The notes beneath the pieces are model-generated. The model saw nothing but the letters and a program-made list of their open reading frames with translations, was not told where the DNA came from and did no database searches. Positions 31,794-40,402 of a stretch of DNA of 64,000 nucleotides are shown here, piece by piece. The position numbers were made by a program, and so were the translations under genes. The DNA comes from Nitratireductor basaltis (GTDB taxonomy: Bacteria; Pseudomonadota; Alphaproteobacteria; Rhizobiales; Rhizobiaceae), in NCBI RefSeq assembly GCF_000733725.1, contig NZ_JMQM01000002.1:372001-436000 (forward strand), written 5' to 3'. Every line of letters begins with the position of its first letter. Positions within the stretch are counted from its first letter, which is position 1.

Positions 31794-32456
31794 ATGGCTG
31801 ACGCAACGCGCAATCTGGTCGAGATTCGGGAGAGAATTGCCAAGGCAGCGGCCGAGGCCGGTCGAAGCGCGGAAGATGTTGCGCTGGTTGCCGTTTCCAA
31901 GACCTTCGATGGTGACGCTATCAGGCCCGTCCTCGAAGCCGGCCAGCGCATATTCGGCGAAAACCGCGTTCAGGAAGCACAGGGCAAGTGGCCGCAGTTG
32001 CGCGAGACGTTTTCCGACATCGAACTTCACCTCATCGGTCCGTTGCAGTCCAACAAGGCGAAGGAAGCGGTGGCGCTTTTTGACGTGATCGAGAGCGTTG
32101 ATCGCGAAAAGATTGCCAAGGCGCTTGCGGACGAGATGGAAAAGCAGGGGCGAAAACTTCCCTGCTACGTGCAGGTGAATACTGGTCTCGAACCACAGAA
32201 GGCCGGCATCGATCCGCGTGAGACGGTCGATTTCGTGAAGCGATGCCGCGAGGTGCATGGGCTGGATGTTGTCGGCCTCATGTGCATTCCGCCGCTGGAA
32301 GAAAATCCCGGTCCGCATTTCGCGCTTCTGGAGAAGCTTGCCCGCGAGGCAGGTGTTGCGCAGCTTTCCATGGGCATGTCGGGCGATTTCGAGACGGCAA
32401 TCGGCTTTGGTGCAACGAGTGTGCGGGTTGGCTCGGCCATTTTCGGCGCACGTTGA
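31794..32456 (+). CDS. Pyridoxal phosphate homeostasis protein (YggS/PLPBP family)
   Basis: A 220-aa PLP-binding TIM-barrel protein. The PLP-lysine is in VALVAVSKTFDGD (residue about 35), followed by FGENRVQEAQGKW and LIGPLQSNKAK. The C-terminal phosphate-binding loop is SMGMSGDFETAIGFGATSVR. The family has no enzyme activity and buffers PLP supply and amino-acid pools. It is divergent from leuS with about 130 nt between. The LysR gene converges with it 4 nt past the stop. Confidence 0.94.
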   Translation: MADATRNLVEIRERIAKAAAEAGRSAEDVALVAVSKTFDGDAIRPVLEAGQRIFGENRVQEAQGKWPQLRETFSDIELHLIGPLQSNKAKEAVALFDVIESVDREKIAKALADEMEKQGRKLPCYVQVNTGLEPQKAGIDPRETVDFVKRCREVHGLDVVGLMCIPPLEENPGPHFALLEKLAREAGVAQLSMGMSGDFETAIGFGATSVRVGSAIFGAR

Positions 32457-32460
32457 AGCC

Positions 32461-33381
32461 TCAGTCGATTTTCACTCGTTCCACCAGAAAATCGATGAAT
32501 GCACGGACCCGGGCAGGCAGATAGCGGCCCTGGCCTACATAGACGGCGTGGACACTATCACGGTCGCCGGGATTGAAATCCTCCAGTACGGGGACGAGCC
32601 TTCCCGCGGAAATGTCGCGCTCCACGTGCCAGCGTGACAGGCGGGCAAGCCCGGTTCCGGCCAATGCCAGAAGGCGCATTGTCTCGCCATCACTCGCCAG
32701 ATTGCGGCTTTGCGGCAGGACGGTGATCTCCTCGCCATCCATGGTGCGAAATGGCCAGGTTTCGTTGATGCGGCGGAAGCTGAAGCCCAGCAACTCATGG
32801 CCGTTCAGGTCGTCGGGATGTTCGGGTACACCTTTTCGCGCCAGATAGCCGGGTGAGGCCACCAGAACCATGGGGGAGTTGCAAAGCCTGCGGGCAATGA
32901 GTGAGGAGACGGCAAGTGTTCCGGCCCGGATGGCAAGGTCCGTCTGCTCCTCCATCAGATCCACGACGCGGTCAGACAGCGACAGCTCAAGGCTGATTTC
33001 GGGATAGAGCTCCAGAAACTCCGGGACCAGTGGCGCCAGGTAGTGGGTGCCGAAGCCAACATTACAGTCGACCTTCAGCTTGCCGCGCGGCACGGCACCG
33101 GCTGCAGCTTCACGCTCGGCGGCTTCCATGTCGGCGAGGATGCGCAGGCAATTCTCGTAGAAGGCCTGGCCTTCGGCAGTGACCTGCAGCCTTCGCGTCG
33201 AGCGGCGCATAAGCGCGGTGCCAAGACGTGTTTCAAGGCGTGCCACGAGCTTGCTGACGGCGGAGGGCGTCATGCGCAATTCGCGCGCGGCGGCGGAGAA
33301 GCTTCCTGCCTCCACAACCTGGGCGAAGACTTCCATTTCTCCGGAGCGGTTGATCTCGCTGCGCGCCATTGATGAACTCAT
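32461..33381 (-). CDS. LysR family transcriptional regulator
   Basis: A 306-aa LTTR. The winged helix-turn-helix is at the N-terminus (AQVVEAGSFSAAARELRMTP then SAVSKLVARLETRLGTALM), and a periplasmic-binding-like effector domain fills the rest. It is oriented away from the MFS gene at 33491, and the 110-nt gap between them is the likely operator region, the common layout for LTTR-controlled exporters. Three ATGs (33393, 33381, 33369) are possible starts; 33381 is an average choice. The effector is unknown. Confidence 0.9.
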   Translation of the reverse strand: MSSSMARSEINRSGEMEVFAQVVEAGSFSAAARELRMTPSAVSKLVARLETRLGTALMRRSTRRLQVTAEGQAFYENCLRILADMEAAEREAAAGAVPRGKLKVDCNVGFGTHYLAPLVPEFLELYPEISLELSLSDRVVDLMEEQTDLAIRAGTLAVSSLIARRLCNSPMVLVASPGYLARKGVPEHPDDLNGHELLGFSFRRINETWPFRTMDGEEITVLPQSRNLASDGETMRLLALAGTGLARLSRWHVERDISAGRLVPVLEDFNPGDRDSVHAVYVGQGRYLPARVRAFIDFLVERVKID

Positions 33382-33490
33382 TTCATAGCACATAATAATT
33401 CAGGCAATCTAATTCTTCGATGGTGAAAGGTCTAGCTATCCCGGACCGGCCTTTGAGGCCGTCTTCCCATCGAGAACGAAGAGCTGGATC

Positions 33491-34660
33491 ATGCCTTTCG
33501 CAGTTTACGCATTGACGACCGGTGCCTTTGGAATCGGTGTCACCGAATTCGTCATCATGGGATTGCTTCTGGAGGTGAGCGCCGATCTTGGCGTGACCAT
33601 CTCTGCGGCAGGCCTTCTCATCACCGGTTACGCGCTCGGCGTTGTGGTCGGCGCGCCGATACTCGGGTCTCTCACCGCCGGCTGGCCGCGCAAGAAGTTG
33701 CTGATGGCCCTGATGGTGGTTTTCACCATCGGCAATCTCGCCTGCGCACTGGCCCCGGACTACTGGACGCTGATGGGAGCGCGTGTGCTGACCTCCTTCG
33801 CCCATGCCTCGTTCTTTGGCGTTGGCTCGATGGTCGCCACGGGGCTGGTGGCCGAAGACAAGAAGGCCTCTGCCATTGCCGTGATGTTCACGGGGCTGAC
33901 GGTTGCGAATATTCTCGGCGTGCCCTTCGGCACCTGGCTGGGTCAGGCCTATGGCTGGCGCGCGACATTTCTTGCTGTGGCTGCAATCGGAGTAGCAGCC
34001 TTTGCAATCATCGCGCTTTTCGTTCCGCGCGATGAGGCTGTTTCGCAACTGCGCGAGGAAGGATCAGCGCTGGAAGTGCTTTCCCGTCCGCAGGTCCTTT
34101 TCGGTCTGGCGATCACGGTCCTCGCCTGGGTGGGGTGTTTTGCGGGCTTTACCTATATCGCGCCGATCCTGACGCAGATCACCGGGTTTTCGGATGCTGC
34201 GGTTTCGGCGATCCTGCTCGTGTTTGGCGGCGGGCTGATTGTCGGAAATCTCGTGGGTGGCAGGCTTGCCGACCGCTATCTGCGTGCGACTGTGGTGGGG
34301 AGCCTTCTGGCGCTGACGGTTTCGCTCTTCATCATGCATTTCGCCATTCACGACAAGGTTGCGGCTGTCATTGCCATCGCCGTCTTCGGTGCTTCCGCAT
34401 TCTCGACCGTCGCACCACTTCAGATGTGGGTGCTGAGCGAGGCAAAGGGTGCGGGCCAAGGCCTAGCTTCATCCTTCAATATCGCGGCCTTCAATCTGGG
34501 CAATGCCATGGGAGCGTGGCTAGGTGGTGCGGTCATCGACCACGGCCCGGGTCTGGGCGGCATCATGTGGATCGCAGCACTTGTTCCGCTCGGCGCCTTC
34601 ATGGTCGCATTGCTGGCGCAGCATGTGCACCGGCGGGTCTCTGCCGCACAGCCTGCCTGA
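33491..34660 (+). CDS. MFS transporter (AraJ/YdhP-like drug or sugar efflux family)
   Basis: A 389-aa, 12-TM MFS carrier. Helix 1 starts FAVYALTTGAFGIGVTEFVI, and the loop 2-3 motif appears as GSLTAGWPRKKLLMALM. The third periplasmic-half helix has FGVGSMVATGLVAEDKKASA. This belongs to the DHA1-type efflux group that includes AraJ and YdhP. It is likely controlled by the divergent LysR gene. The substrate cannot be inferred. Confidence 0.88.
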   Translation: MPFAVYALTTGAFGIGVTEFVIMGLLLEVSADLGVTISAAGLLITGYALGVVVGAPILGSLTAGWPRKKLLMALMVVFTIGNLACALAPDYWTLMGARVLTSFAHASFFGVGSMVATGLVAEDKKASAIAVMFTGLTVANILGVPFGTWLGQAYGWRATFLAVAAIGVAAFAIIALFVPRDEAVSQLREEGSALEVLSRPQVLFGLAITVLAWVGCFAGFTYIAPILTQITGFSDAAVSAILLVFGGGLIVGNLVGGRLADRYLRATVVGSLLALTVSLFIMHFAIHDKVAAVIAIAVFGASAFSTVAPLQMWVLSEAKGAGQGLASSFNIAAFNLGNAMGAWLGGAVIDHGPGLGGIMWIAALVPLGAFMVALLAQHVHRRVSAAQPA

Positions 34661-34666
34661 GGATAC

Positions 34667-34695
34667 AGCGCAGCCGCTTCCAAAGTGGCTGCGCT
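34667..34695. terminator. Hairpin between the converging MFS and usg genes
   Basis: AGCGCAGCC pairs with GGCTGCGCT over an 11-nt loop, 7 nt after the MFS stop and 9 nt before the usg stop. There is only a short T-stretch, so termination is probable but not certain. Confidence 0.5.
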
Positions 34696-34703
34696 TATCT
34701 TCA

Positions 34704-34973
34704 CTATTGCAGGACGAGCTCGCCGCTCACATTGCGCCATTCGGTCGGGCTGATCAGTTTCTGATGCGTGTATGAAACCGAGTGCAGCGGGCCGTCGAGC
34801 TTTTCCTTCCAGAAGTCGATGAAACGATAGAGCGCCGGGAACTTCGGTGCGAGATCATAGGTCTGCCACACGAAGCTCTGCAGGAGATGCGGGTGGTCCG
34901 GCATATGGTAGATGAACTCGGCTGTGGTCAGGCCATAGCCCTTGAGCATCAGTTCGGTTTCATTCGTCCTCAT
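34704..34973 (-). CDS. Usg family protein
   Basis: An 89-aa soluble protein. The conserved family pattern is ELMLKGYGLTTAEFIYHMPD followed by HPHLLQSFVWQTYDLAPKFP and a final EWRNVSGELVLQ. Usg is an alphaproteobacterial family first noted next to tryptophan genes, with no known activity. I chose ATG 34973 (MRTNETEL), which has AAAGGA 8 nt before it. The frame is open 20 codons upstream. Confidence 0.85.
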   Translation of the reverse strand: MRTNETELMLKGYGLTTAEFIYHMPDHPHLLQSFVWQTYDLAPKFPALYRFIDFWKEKLDGPLHSVSYTHQKLISPTEWRNVSGELVLQ

Positions 34974-35258
34974 TTGCGTCCTTTCCTCATCACGCCGGCA
35001 CAATGCGGCATCCACGGTTGACGTGGAATGCAAATGATGATGAATGGCGCGTGAAAAATCAATTAATACAATATGTTAGCAGCATACTTGGGTGGCTGCT
35101 ACCATTTCTGCCCCTGCTGGTCCAAGCGGGCAAGTGTCATCCAATGTCTAATGTTGAAGTCGCGCCCAGAATGGTAACAATGCGCGCGACACGAGGTGCA
35201 TGGTCTCATGCGCCAGGCCATTCGGCCGAAAATGACCGGTTATTGTGGAGGAGGTACC
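34974..35258. other. Intergenic region between usg and acs
   Basis: About 285 nt with no gene I can support. It has an AT-rich stretch near 35050-35080 and a 7-bp inverted repeat TAGCAGC/GCTGCTA (35077-35101). A GGAGGAGG ribosome-binding site sits directly before acs. A TTGACG at 35018 could be a -35 element but no clear -10 follows. Confidence 0.5.
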
Positions 35259-37214
35259 ATGTCCGAGGTGCATGTTCATCGCGTGAAGGATGAATGGAAG
35301 AAGGACGCGCTGATTGATGCTGCGACCTATGAGAAGTGGTACCAGGACAGCATCACCGATCCGGAAGGTTTCTGGCGCGAGCATGGCAAGCGCATCGACT
35401 GGTTCACGCCCTACACCAAGGTGAAGAACACGTCCTATGAAGGCGATGTCTCGATCAAGTGGTTCGAGGATGGCGTCTCCAATGTCTGCCACAATTGCGT
35501 CGACCGGCATCTGGAAAAGCGCGGTGACCAGACCGCGATCATCTGGGAAGGGGATGATCCGGCTGACGACAAGAAGATCACCTATCACGAACTTCACGAG
35601 CAGGTCTCGAAGCTTGGCAATGTTCTGAAATCGAACGGCGTCAAGAAGGGCGACCGCGTCACCATCTACATGCCGATGATCCCGGAAGCAGCCTATGCGA
35701 TGCTGGCCTGCGCGCGCATCGGTGCGGTGCATTCGGTCGTCTTTGGCGGGTTCTCGCCGGATTCGCTTGCCGGACGTATCGAGGACTGCAAGTCCGATTT
35801 CGTCATCACCGCCGATGAAGGTCTGCGTGGCGGCAAGAAGGTGCCGCTGAAAGCCAATACCGACAAGGCCATTGAGATTGCCGAAAAGGCAGGCGCGAAG
35901 GTGCGCAACGTGCTGGTGGTCAAGCGTACCGGTGCGGATGTGAACTGGGTGGATGGCCGCGATCTCGCCTATGAGGCGGAGATGGAAAAGGCGTCCGCCG
36001 AATGCGAGCCGGAGAAGATGAATGCGGAAGATCCGCTCTTCATTCTCTACACGTCAGGTTCGACCGGAAAGCCCAAGGGCGTGCTCCACACCACCGGCGG
36101 CTATCTCGTCTATGCGTCCATGACGCATCAGTATGTGTTCGATTATCACGAGGGTGATGTCTACTGGTGCACGGCTGATGTGGGCTGGGTCACGGGCCAC
36201 AGCTATATCGTCTACGGGCCGCTCGCCAATGGCGCGATCACGCTCATGTTCGAAGGTGTGCCCAACTATCCCGATGCGGGGCGCTGCTGGGATGTTGTCG
36301 ACAAGCACAAGGTCAACATCTTCTATACGGCCCCGACAGCCATTCGCGCTCTGATGGGTGCGGGCGACGACTATGTGAAGCGCGCGTCACGTTCGTCGCT
36401 GCGCGTGCTCGGTTCGGTGGGCGAACCGATCAATCCGGAAGCCTGGGAGTGGTACTACAAGGTCGTTGGCGACGAGAAGTCGCCCATCGTCGATACCTGG
36501 TGGCAGACGGAAACCGGCGGCATTCTAATCACACCGCTGCCCGGCGCCATCGACCTCAAGGCCGGCTCGGCGACCAAACCCTTCTTCGGCGTTCAGCCGC
36601 AGCTCGTTGACAATGAGGGCGGGGTTCTCGAAGGCGCCGCCAGCGGCAATCTGTGCATTGTCGATTCATGGCCGGGCCAGATGCGCACGGTCTATGGCGA
36701 TCACGAGCGTTTCATCCAGACTTATTTCTCCACCTACAAGGGCAAATATTTCACCGGTGACGGCTGCCGACGTGACGAGGACGGATATTACTGGATCACG
36801 GGCCGCGTCGATGACGTGCTGAATGTCTCCGGTCACCGCATGGGCACGGCGGAAGTGGAATCGGCACTTGTTGCGCATCCCAAGGTCTCGGAAGCCGCTG
36901 TGGTTGGCTATCCGCATGACGTAAAGGGGCAGGGCATCTATTGCTATGTCACGCTCATGGCCGGTGAAGAAGGCTCGGAAGAGCTCAAGAAGGAGCTGGT
37001 TGCCCATGTGCGCTCCGAGATTGGCCCCATCGCATCACCGGACAAGATCCAGTTCGCCCCCGGTCTGCCGAAAACACGCTCGGGCAAGATCATGCGCCGC
37101 ATCCTGCGCAAGATCGCGGAGGATGATCCCAAGGCCCTGGGTGACACCTCCACCCTGGCTGATCCGGCGGTTGTCGACGATCTGGTGAACAACCGTCAGA
37201 ACAAAAAGGCCTGA
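35259..37214 (+). CDS. acs: Acetyl-CoA synthetase (AMP-forming)
   Basis: A 651-aa enzyme converting acetate, ATP and CoA to acetyl-CoA. The AMP-binding motif is [19 protein letters not shown] (residues near 265). The TWWQTETGG loop and [20 protein letters not shown] follow, and the regulatory acetyl-lysine lies in [16 protein letters not shown] near residue 610. The start at 35259 has GGAGGAGG upstream and gives the standard N-terminus. The open frame extends 21 codons further but lacks similarity. The mini-ORF RNA lies immediately downstream. Confidence 0.97.
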   Translation: MSEVHVHRVKDEWKKDALIDAATYEKWYQDSITDPEGFWREHGKRIDWFTPYTKVKNTSYEGDVSIKWFEDGVSNVCHNCVDRHLEKRGDQTAIIWEGDDPADDKKITYHELHEQVSKLGNVLKSNGVKKGDRVTIYMPMIPEAAYAMLACARIGAVHSVVFGGFSPDSLAGRIEDCKSDFVITADEGLRGGKKVPLKANTDKAIEIAEKAGAKVRNVLVVKRTGADVNWVDGRDLAYEAEMEKASAECEPEKMNAEDPLFILYTSGSTGKPKGVLHTTGGYLVYASMTHQYVFDYHEGDVYWCTADVGWVTGHSYIVYGPLANGAITLMFEGVPNYPDAGRCWDVVDKHKVNIFYTAPTAIRALMGAGDDYVKRASRSSLRVLGSVGEPINPEAWEWYYKVVGDEKSPIVDTWWQTETGGILITPLPGAIDLKAGSATKPFFGVQPQLVDNEGGVLEGAASGNLCIVDSWPGQMRTVYGDHERFIQTYFSTYKGKYFTGDGCRRDEDGYYWITGRVDDVLNVSGHRMGTAEVESALVAHPKVSEAAVVGYPHDVKGQGIYCYVTLMAGEEGSEELKKELVAHVRSEIGPIASPDKIQFAPGLPKTRSGKIMRRILRKIAEDDPKALGDTSTLADPAVVDDLVNNRQNKKA

Positions 37215-37271
37215 GAAGGTCTTGCAGTCGTTTCCAGTTGCCTCCACATTGGGGGCAACGTCAACGAAGTG

Positions 37272-37286
37272 AAAGGAGGTGATCCA
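37272..37286 (+). promoter_or_regulatory. Extended Shine-Dalgarno sequence complementary to the 16S rRNA 3' end
   Basis: AAAGGAGGTGATCCA is a perfect 15-nt complement of the universal 16S 3'-terminal TGGATCACCTCCTTT; a preceding G adds a sixteenth pair if the rRNA ends ...TTTCT. It is followed directly by the ATG of the 22-codon ORF, with GGAGG 7 nt from that ATG. Ordinary sites pair over 4-7 nt. Confidence 0.8.
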
Positions 37287-37355
37287 ATGTCGAGTGGTTA
37301 TCGTTTCAACGTGGTCTCGATGGATTGCCTTTGCGGGGAGCAGTCTTCCCGCTAG
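37287..37355 (+). CDS. 22-residue mini-protein with an extreme ribosome-binding site
   Basis: Encodes MSSGYRFNVVSMDCLCGEQS ending in SR, then TAG. It has no signal peptide, no membrane segment, one Cys-x-Cys pair, and no run of a single amino acid, so a classical attenuation leader is not suggested. Its Shine-Dalgarno region pairs over at least 15 nt with 16S rRNA, far beyond normal. It sits 72 nt past acs and before a terminator 57 nt after its own stop. The function is unknown; translation seems likely from the site, but the peptide may only be a by-product of a ribosome-binding RNA. Confidence 0.5.
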   Translation: MSSGYRFNVVSMDCLCGEQSSR

Positions 37356-37411
37356 AGCGCATGACACGCGGCCGCTTTCGGGCCAAGACCGCGTGAGAAC
37401 GTTGAACACGG

Positions 37412-37444
37412 AAAGGGCTGCCTCCATGCGGGGCAGCCCTTTTT
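37412..37444 (+). terminator. Intrinsic terminator of the acs/mini-ORF unit
   Basis: AAAGGGCTGCC pairs with GGGCAGCCCTTT around a TCCATGC-type loop, followed by TTTTT. It is the first good terminator after acs and the mini-ORF. Confidence 0.85.
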
Positions 37445-37460
37445 CAGTTTCGATGCGCGT

Positions 37461-38201
37461 TCAGGCTACGGCGCGAGTGCGCTCGCAAGGGGCTTCATGG
37501 TTCGGAGGCCTGGCGCAGGCGCCCTGAAGTTCGAACATGCGATAGAAGTCGGCCAGCTGCTTGCCCGGCTCCGGCCGGAAGCTGCGTCCGGCATGTTCCA
37601 TTGTGGCGATGCGGTCCAGCCGGAAGGCGCGGAAGTCGCTGCGCAACTCGCACCAGGCGACGAGTGTCCAGACCTTGCCCCAGAACCACAAGCCCAATGG
37701 CCGTATCTCACGCTGCGAGTTCTGACCTCCTTCGTCGCGGTAGGAAACACGCAGCACGTCGCGTTTCTCCACCGCCTTCTCAAGTTCGTCGATTATCAGA
37801 CGCTCGGCATCCGAAATGACCCAGTCGGGCGTGTAGATTTCGGTTCGGGCAATGCGGTGGCGGTCCTGTTCGGGCAGCACACTTCGAATCTTCATCAGCG
37901 CTTCTTCGGCAGCGCGTGCCATGGTCGCTCCGCCAAATGCACGCACCATGCGTGCGCCGGCAACCAGTGCCACGATTTCATCGCGGTTGAACATCATGGG
38001 CGGGAGCTCGAAACCCTCGCGCATGAGATAGCCAACGCCGGCCTCGCCATCGATTGGAACACCCGATGACTGAAGATCGGCAATGTCGCGATAAATGGTG
38101 CGCTCGGAAACTTCCAGCCTCTCGGAAAGCATGCGAGCGGTAACAAGCCGCCCTCCACGCAGATGCTGGACGATCTGGAATAGTCGGTCTGCTCTTCTCA
38201 T
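37461..38201 (-). CDS. YafY-type transcriptional regulator (HTH plus WYL domain)
   Basis: A 246-aa regulator. The N-terminal helix-turn-helix reads MRRADRLFQIVQHLRGGRLV then SERLEVSERTIYRDIADLQS. A WYL-type ligand-binding domain follows, with the LGLWFWGKVWTLVAWCELR segment near residue 180. WYL regulators sense nucleotides or other ligands and often repress neighbouring genes. The ATG at 38201 is preferred because AGGA lies 8 nt upstream and the family starts there; an ATG 5 codons earlier is possible. No obvious target operon lies divergent to it. Confidence 0.88.
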   Translation of the reverse strand: MRRADRLFQIVQHLRGGRLVTARMLSERLEVSERTIYRDIADLQSSGVPIDGEAGVGYLMREGFELPPMMFNRDEIVALVAGARMVRAFGGATMARAAEEALMKIRSVLPEQDRHRIARTEIYTPDWVISDAERLIIDELEKAVEKRDVLRVSYRDEGGQNSQREIRPLGLWFWGKVWTLVAWCELRSDFRAFRLDRIATMEHAGRSFRPEPGKQLADFYRMFELQGACARPPNHEAPCERTRAVA

Positions 38202-38431
38202 GAGGTCTGTCCTCATTTGCAGCGGAAGCTGCCTGCACCAGGGGGAATGGTGCCGGAAAGGGGCAATATGGCGGTATTCATGCCAGTAGGCAAATTAACA
38301 GCTGTTCATCTGCGCAGGGGCAGCACCAATGCCACGTCTCCCTCATTGACGCGGCGTCACTTTCGCACAGGGCTCCTGACAACATAGAGTCAGGAGCCTT
38401 TTCAGCGGGCTTGATAAAACAGCGGCGCGCC
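38202..38431. other. Intergenic region with an orphan plus-strand terminator
   Basis: Lies upstream of the YafY-type gene and downstream of the SDR gene, both on the minus strand. It carries a plus-strand intrinsic terminator but no plus-strand gene that I can support. It may hold a short plus-strand RNA of up to about 180 nt; I find no convincing promoter pair. Confidence 0.4.
38371..38402 (+). terminator. Intrinsic terminator with no plus-strand gene upstream
   Basis: GGCTCCTGAC, loop AACATAGA, GTCAGGAGCC, then TTTT: a perfect 10-bp stem. The T-run is on the plus strand only. The nearest genes on both sides are minus-strand; the SDR gene stops 30 nt to the right, so it might instead act as that gene's 3' hairpin. 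Confidence 0.65.
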
Positions 38432-39226
38432 CTAGTCGTCGGTTTCCTTCACATCGACCGTATAATTGAGGGGCAAGCGTCCGCCATCGGCATAGATTGT
38501 CTGGCCGGTGACATAGCTTGCGTCGTCGGATGCGAGGAAAGCTGCGATGGAGGCGATCTCCTTCGGCTCGCCGATGCGCCCAAGCGGAGTACGCGACAGA
38601 ATGCGCTTCTTGGCAGCAGGGTCCGCGTTCACGCTTGCCAGCATTTCGGTCATGATCGAGCCTGGTCCGATGGCATTCACGCGGATGCCATAGGGAGCAA
38701 GCGACAGGGACATGACCTTGGTCAACTGGTTCATACCGCCCTTGGAGACCGAATATGGAACCTGGTTGGCGATAGCGAAGACCGCATTGACCGACGACAT
38801 GTTGATGATGGAACCGGCAGCGCCGCCAGTCTTCACTTTTTCGACCATGTAGCGCGCCACGGCCTGCCCCACGAGGAAAGCGCCCTTGAGGTTGACGCCG
38901 ATCACGCGATCAAAATCCTCCTCCTTCAGGTCGAGGAAATCCGCGCCATGCACAATTCCGGCATTGTTGACGAGAATGTCGATGTCGCCCAAAGCGTCGA
39001 TGGTCGAGGCGACGAGATTGTGCACGTCGAGACTCTTGGAGACATCCGTCTTGACGAAGCGGACCTCGCCAAGCTTCTCGAGGTCTTCAACGGCCTGAGC
39101 GCCCTTCTCGGCATCAATATCGGCGAGAACCACGCGCACGCCTTCGCGCAATAGCCGTTCTGCAATCGCGTAGCCGATGCCGCTCGCTGCGCCAGTCACG
39201 ATTGCCGTCTTGCCGTCGAGTGCCAT
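38432..39226 (-). CDS. Short-chain dehydrogenase/reductase (SDR, classical)
   Basis: A 264-aa classical SDR that oxidises or reduces an alcohol or ketone with NAD(P). The cofactor motif is TGAASGIGYAIAERLL and the NNAG motif is in ILVNNAGIVHGADF. The catalytic Ser-Tyr-Lys is seen as IINMSSVNAVFAI and VPYSVSKGGMNQL. The C-terminal YVTGQTIYADGGRLPLNYTV is typical of 3-oxoacyl-ACP/glucose dehydrogenase-like enzymes. The substrate is not known. Confidence 0.9.
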   Translation of the reverse strand: MALDGKTAIVTGAASGIGYAIAERLLREGVRVVLADIDAEKGAQAVEDLEKLGEVRFVKTDVSKSLDVHNLVASTIDALGDIDILVNNAGIVHGADFLDLKEEDFDRVIGVNLKGAFLVGQAVARYMVEKVKTGGAAGSIINMSSVNAVFAIANQVPYSVSKGGMNQLTKVMSLSLAPYGIRVNAIGPGSIMTEMLASVNADPAAKKRILSRTPLGRIGEPKEIASIAAFLASDDASYVTGQTIYADGGRLPLNYTVDVKETDD

Positions 39227-39388
39227 GTCTCACCTCATTTCATCTATCGGTGGCGAAACTGGTCTTTCAACGAGGGAAGGTCAAGCTGCAAGATCCAATG
39301 GGTTTGGGCCAGTCGCTGCCCAAGCATTTTGACAGTTCTGCTGCCAACGGGCACAAGATCCGCTCAGGAATCCGGAGAGCGGGCACAT

Positions 39389-39547
39389 ATGACCAAGATA
39401 CTTTCGCTTCTGGTGATCGCCATGATGGTGCTTCACCTCATTCGTCCGCTCGGATTGCCGGGGCTGAAGAAGCGCAAGGATTTCTGGAAGCTGGCCATTG
39501 TCGCCATCGCCGCGATCATGCTGACGGTCGCTGTCAGCCACGGGTGA
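39389..39547 (+). CDS. Small membrane protein of unknown function
   Basis: A 52-aa protein with two hydrophobic helices, KILSLLVIAMMVLHLIRPLG and KLAIVAIAAIMLTVAV, joined by a basic loop (GLKKRKDFW). The topology is likely a hairpin with a cytoplasmic basic loop. I chose the ATG at 39389 (MTKILSLL) with GGAG 11 nt upstream. The stop is 2 nt from the stop of the convergent SGNH hydrolase. I do not recognise the family. Confidence 0.6.
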   Translation: MTKILSLLVIAMMVLHLIRPLGLPGLKKRKDFWKLAIVAIAAIMLTVAVSHG

Positions 39548-39549
39548 GA

Positions 39550-40299
39550 TCAGGCGACCAGCCGTCCCGGGCGATCCACCTGACGGCGTTCCTCCATGTA
39601 GTGCAGCAGATGTTCCGCCCAAGCGCGGTAGCCTGCAGCCGAAGCGTGAAAGCCGTCTTCGGCGAAGCCTTGCTCAGGATCGTCGATTGGCAGTGGCAGG
39701 GCCGGTACCACGCCGCGCTCCTGACAGAGCAGCGTCCCCTTGCGGTTCACAAGCTCGGCGCGGATGGCGAGAATCTTTCCCAGAAGCGGCGGCAGCGCTG
39801 GCATCTGCCGCATATTCACGATGGGCGACCAGACGATCAGCGCTTCCGGCCACTTGGCCCGCAATGCGTAAAGCAGCCCGCCGAATTCGCGCTTGAAGCG
39901 GGGGATGGTGTGGAAGTTCTTGGCATCATTCGTGCCCACGACCAGCACGATATGCGTCCAGTTTTCATCCGCCAGATTGGGAATGACATGATCGCGCAGC
40001 TGGCCAGATGTCGCCGAGTTGAAACCCGCAGCACGCCAGGTAACGGCGCGGTCATGGCGAAGTGCGATCAGGCGCGCCAGCTGCGATGGAAGCCCGTGGC
40101 TGTTGTCTGCAATGCCCACACCCGCGGCAGAGGAGTCGCCGATCACCAGCAGGCGTACCGCGGGGTCCTTGCCTTCGATGCGATGGCGAACAGGGCCCTG
40201 GGGCGGCAGCATGCGCGGTGTTCTGAGGCGGACACCGATGCCCTGCCAGGCATAGACGGGAAAGGCGATCCAGGAGAAGGCGGCTTTGAGTGCGTTCAT
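39550..40299 (-). CDS. SGNH/GDSL hydrolase family protein
   Basis: A 249-aa SGNH-fold esterase or lipase. Block I is LLVIGDSSAAGVGIADN with the catalytic Ser. The Gly of block II lies near TSGQLRDHVIPNL, block III is VLVVGTNDAKNF with the Asn, and block V is GFHASAAGYRAWAEHL with the Asp/His pair. An N-terminal hydrophobic stretch (KAAFSWIAFPVYAWQG) may be a membrane anchor, suggesting action on envelope lipids or polysaccharides. The start is set at ATG 40299. Confidence 0.85.
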   Translation of the reverse strand: MNALKAAFSWIAFPVYAWQGIGVRLRTPRMLPPQGPVRHRIEGKDPAVRLLVIGDSSAAGVGIADNSHGLPSQLARLIALRHDRAVTWRAAGFNSATSGQLRDHVIPNLADENWTHIVLVVGTNDAKNFHTIPRFKREFGGLLYALRAKWPEALIVWSPIVNMRQMPALPPLLGKILAIRAELVNRKGTLLCQERGVVPALPLPIDDPEQGFAEDGFHASAAGYRAWAEHLLHYMEERRQVDRPGRLVA

Positions 40300-40402
40300 G
40301 GCCAAGCCTTAGCAAAGGCTGCCGGTGGCGTGAACTCACATTCGCTTCATGCGTGAAGCGAAACGGCGGAGGAGCATCGGCCCTCCGCCGCATTTACAAC
40401 GA

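Larger units (their letters stand above)
37237..37444 (+). ncRNA. Structured mini-ORF RNA element downstream of acs
   Basis: A compact element with several hairpins and an intrinsic terminator. (1) GTTGCCTCC/GGGGGCAAC (37237-37259). (2) GCGGGGAG/CTTCCCGC (37333-37352) around the stop codon of a 22-codon ORF. (3) CACGCGG/CCGCGTG (37365-37395). (4) A terminator stem with T-run at 37412-37444. Inside the ORF, TTCAACGT (37305-37312) can pair with ACGTTGAA (37399-37406). It could be a dual-function small RNA or an acs 3'-UTR. The 5' end is not known; hairpin (1) may belong to the acs transcript. Confidence 0.5.

Noticed and set aside
37272-37286. Fragment of an inserted or truncated 16S rRNA gene in antisense
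   Set aside because: Only this 15-16 nt matches. The bases on either side do not continue the rRNA sequence, and the match is placed exactly as a ribosome-binding site before an ATG.
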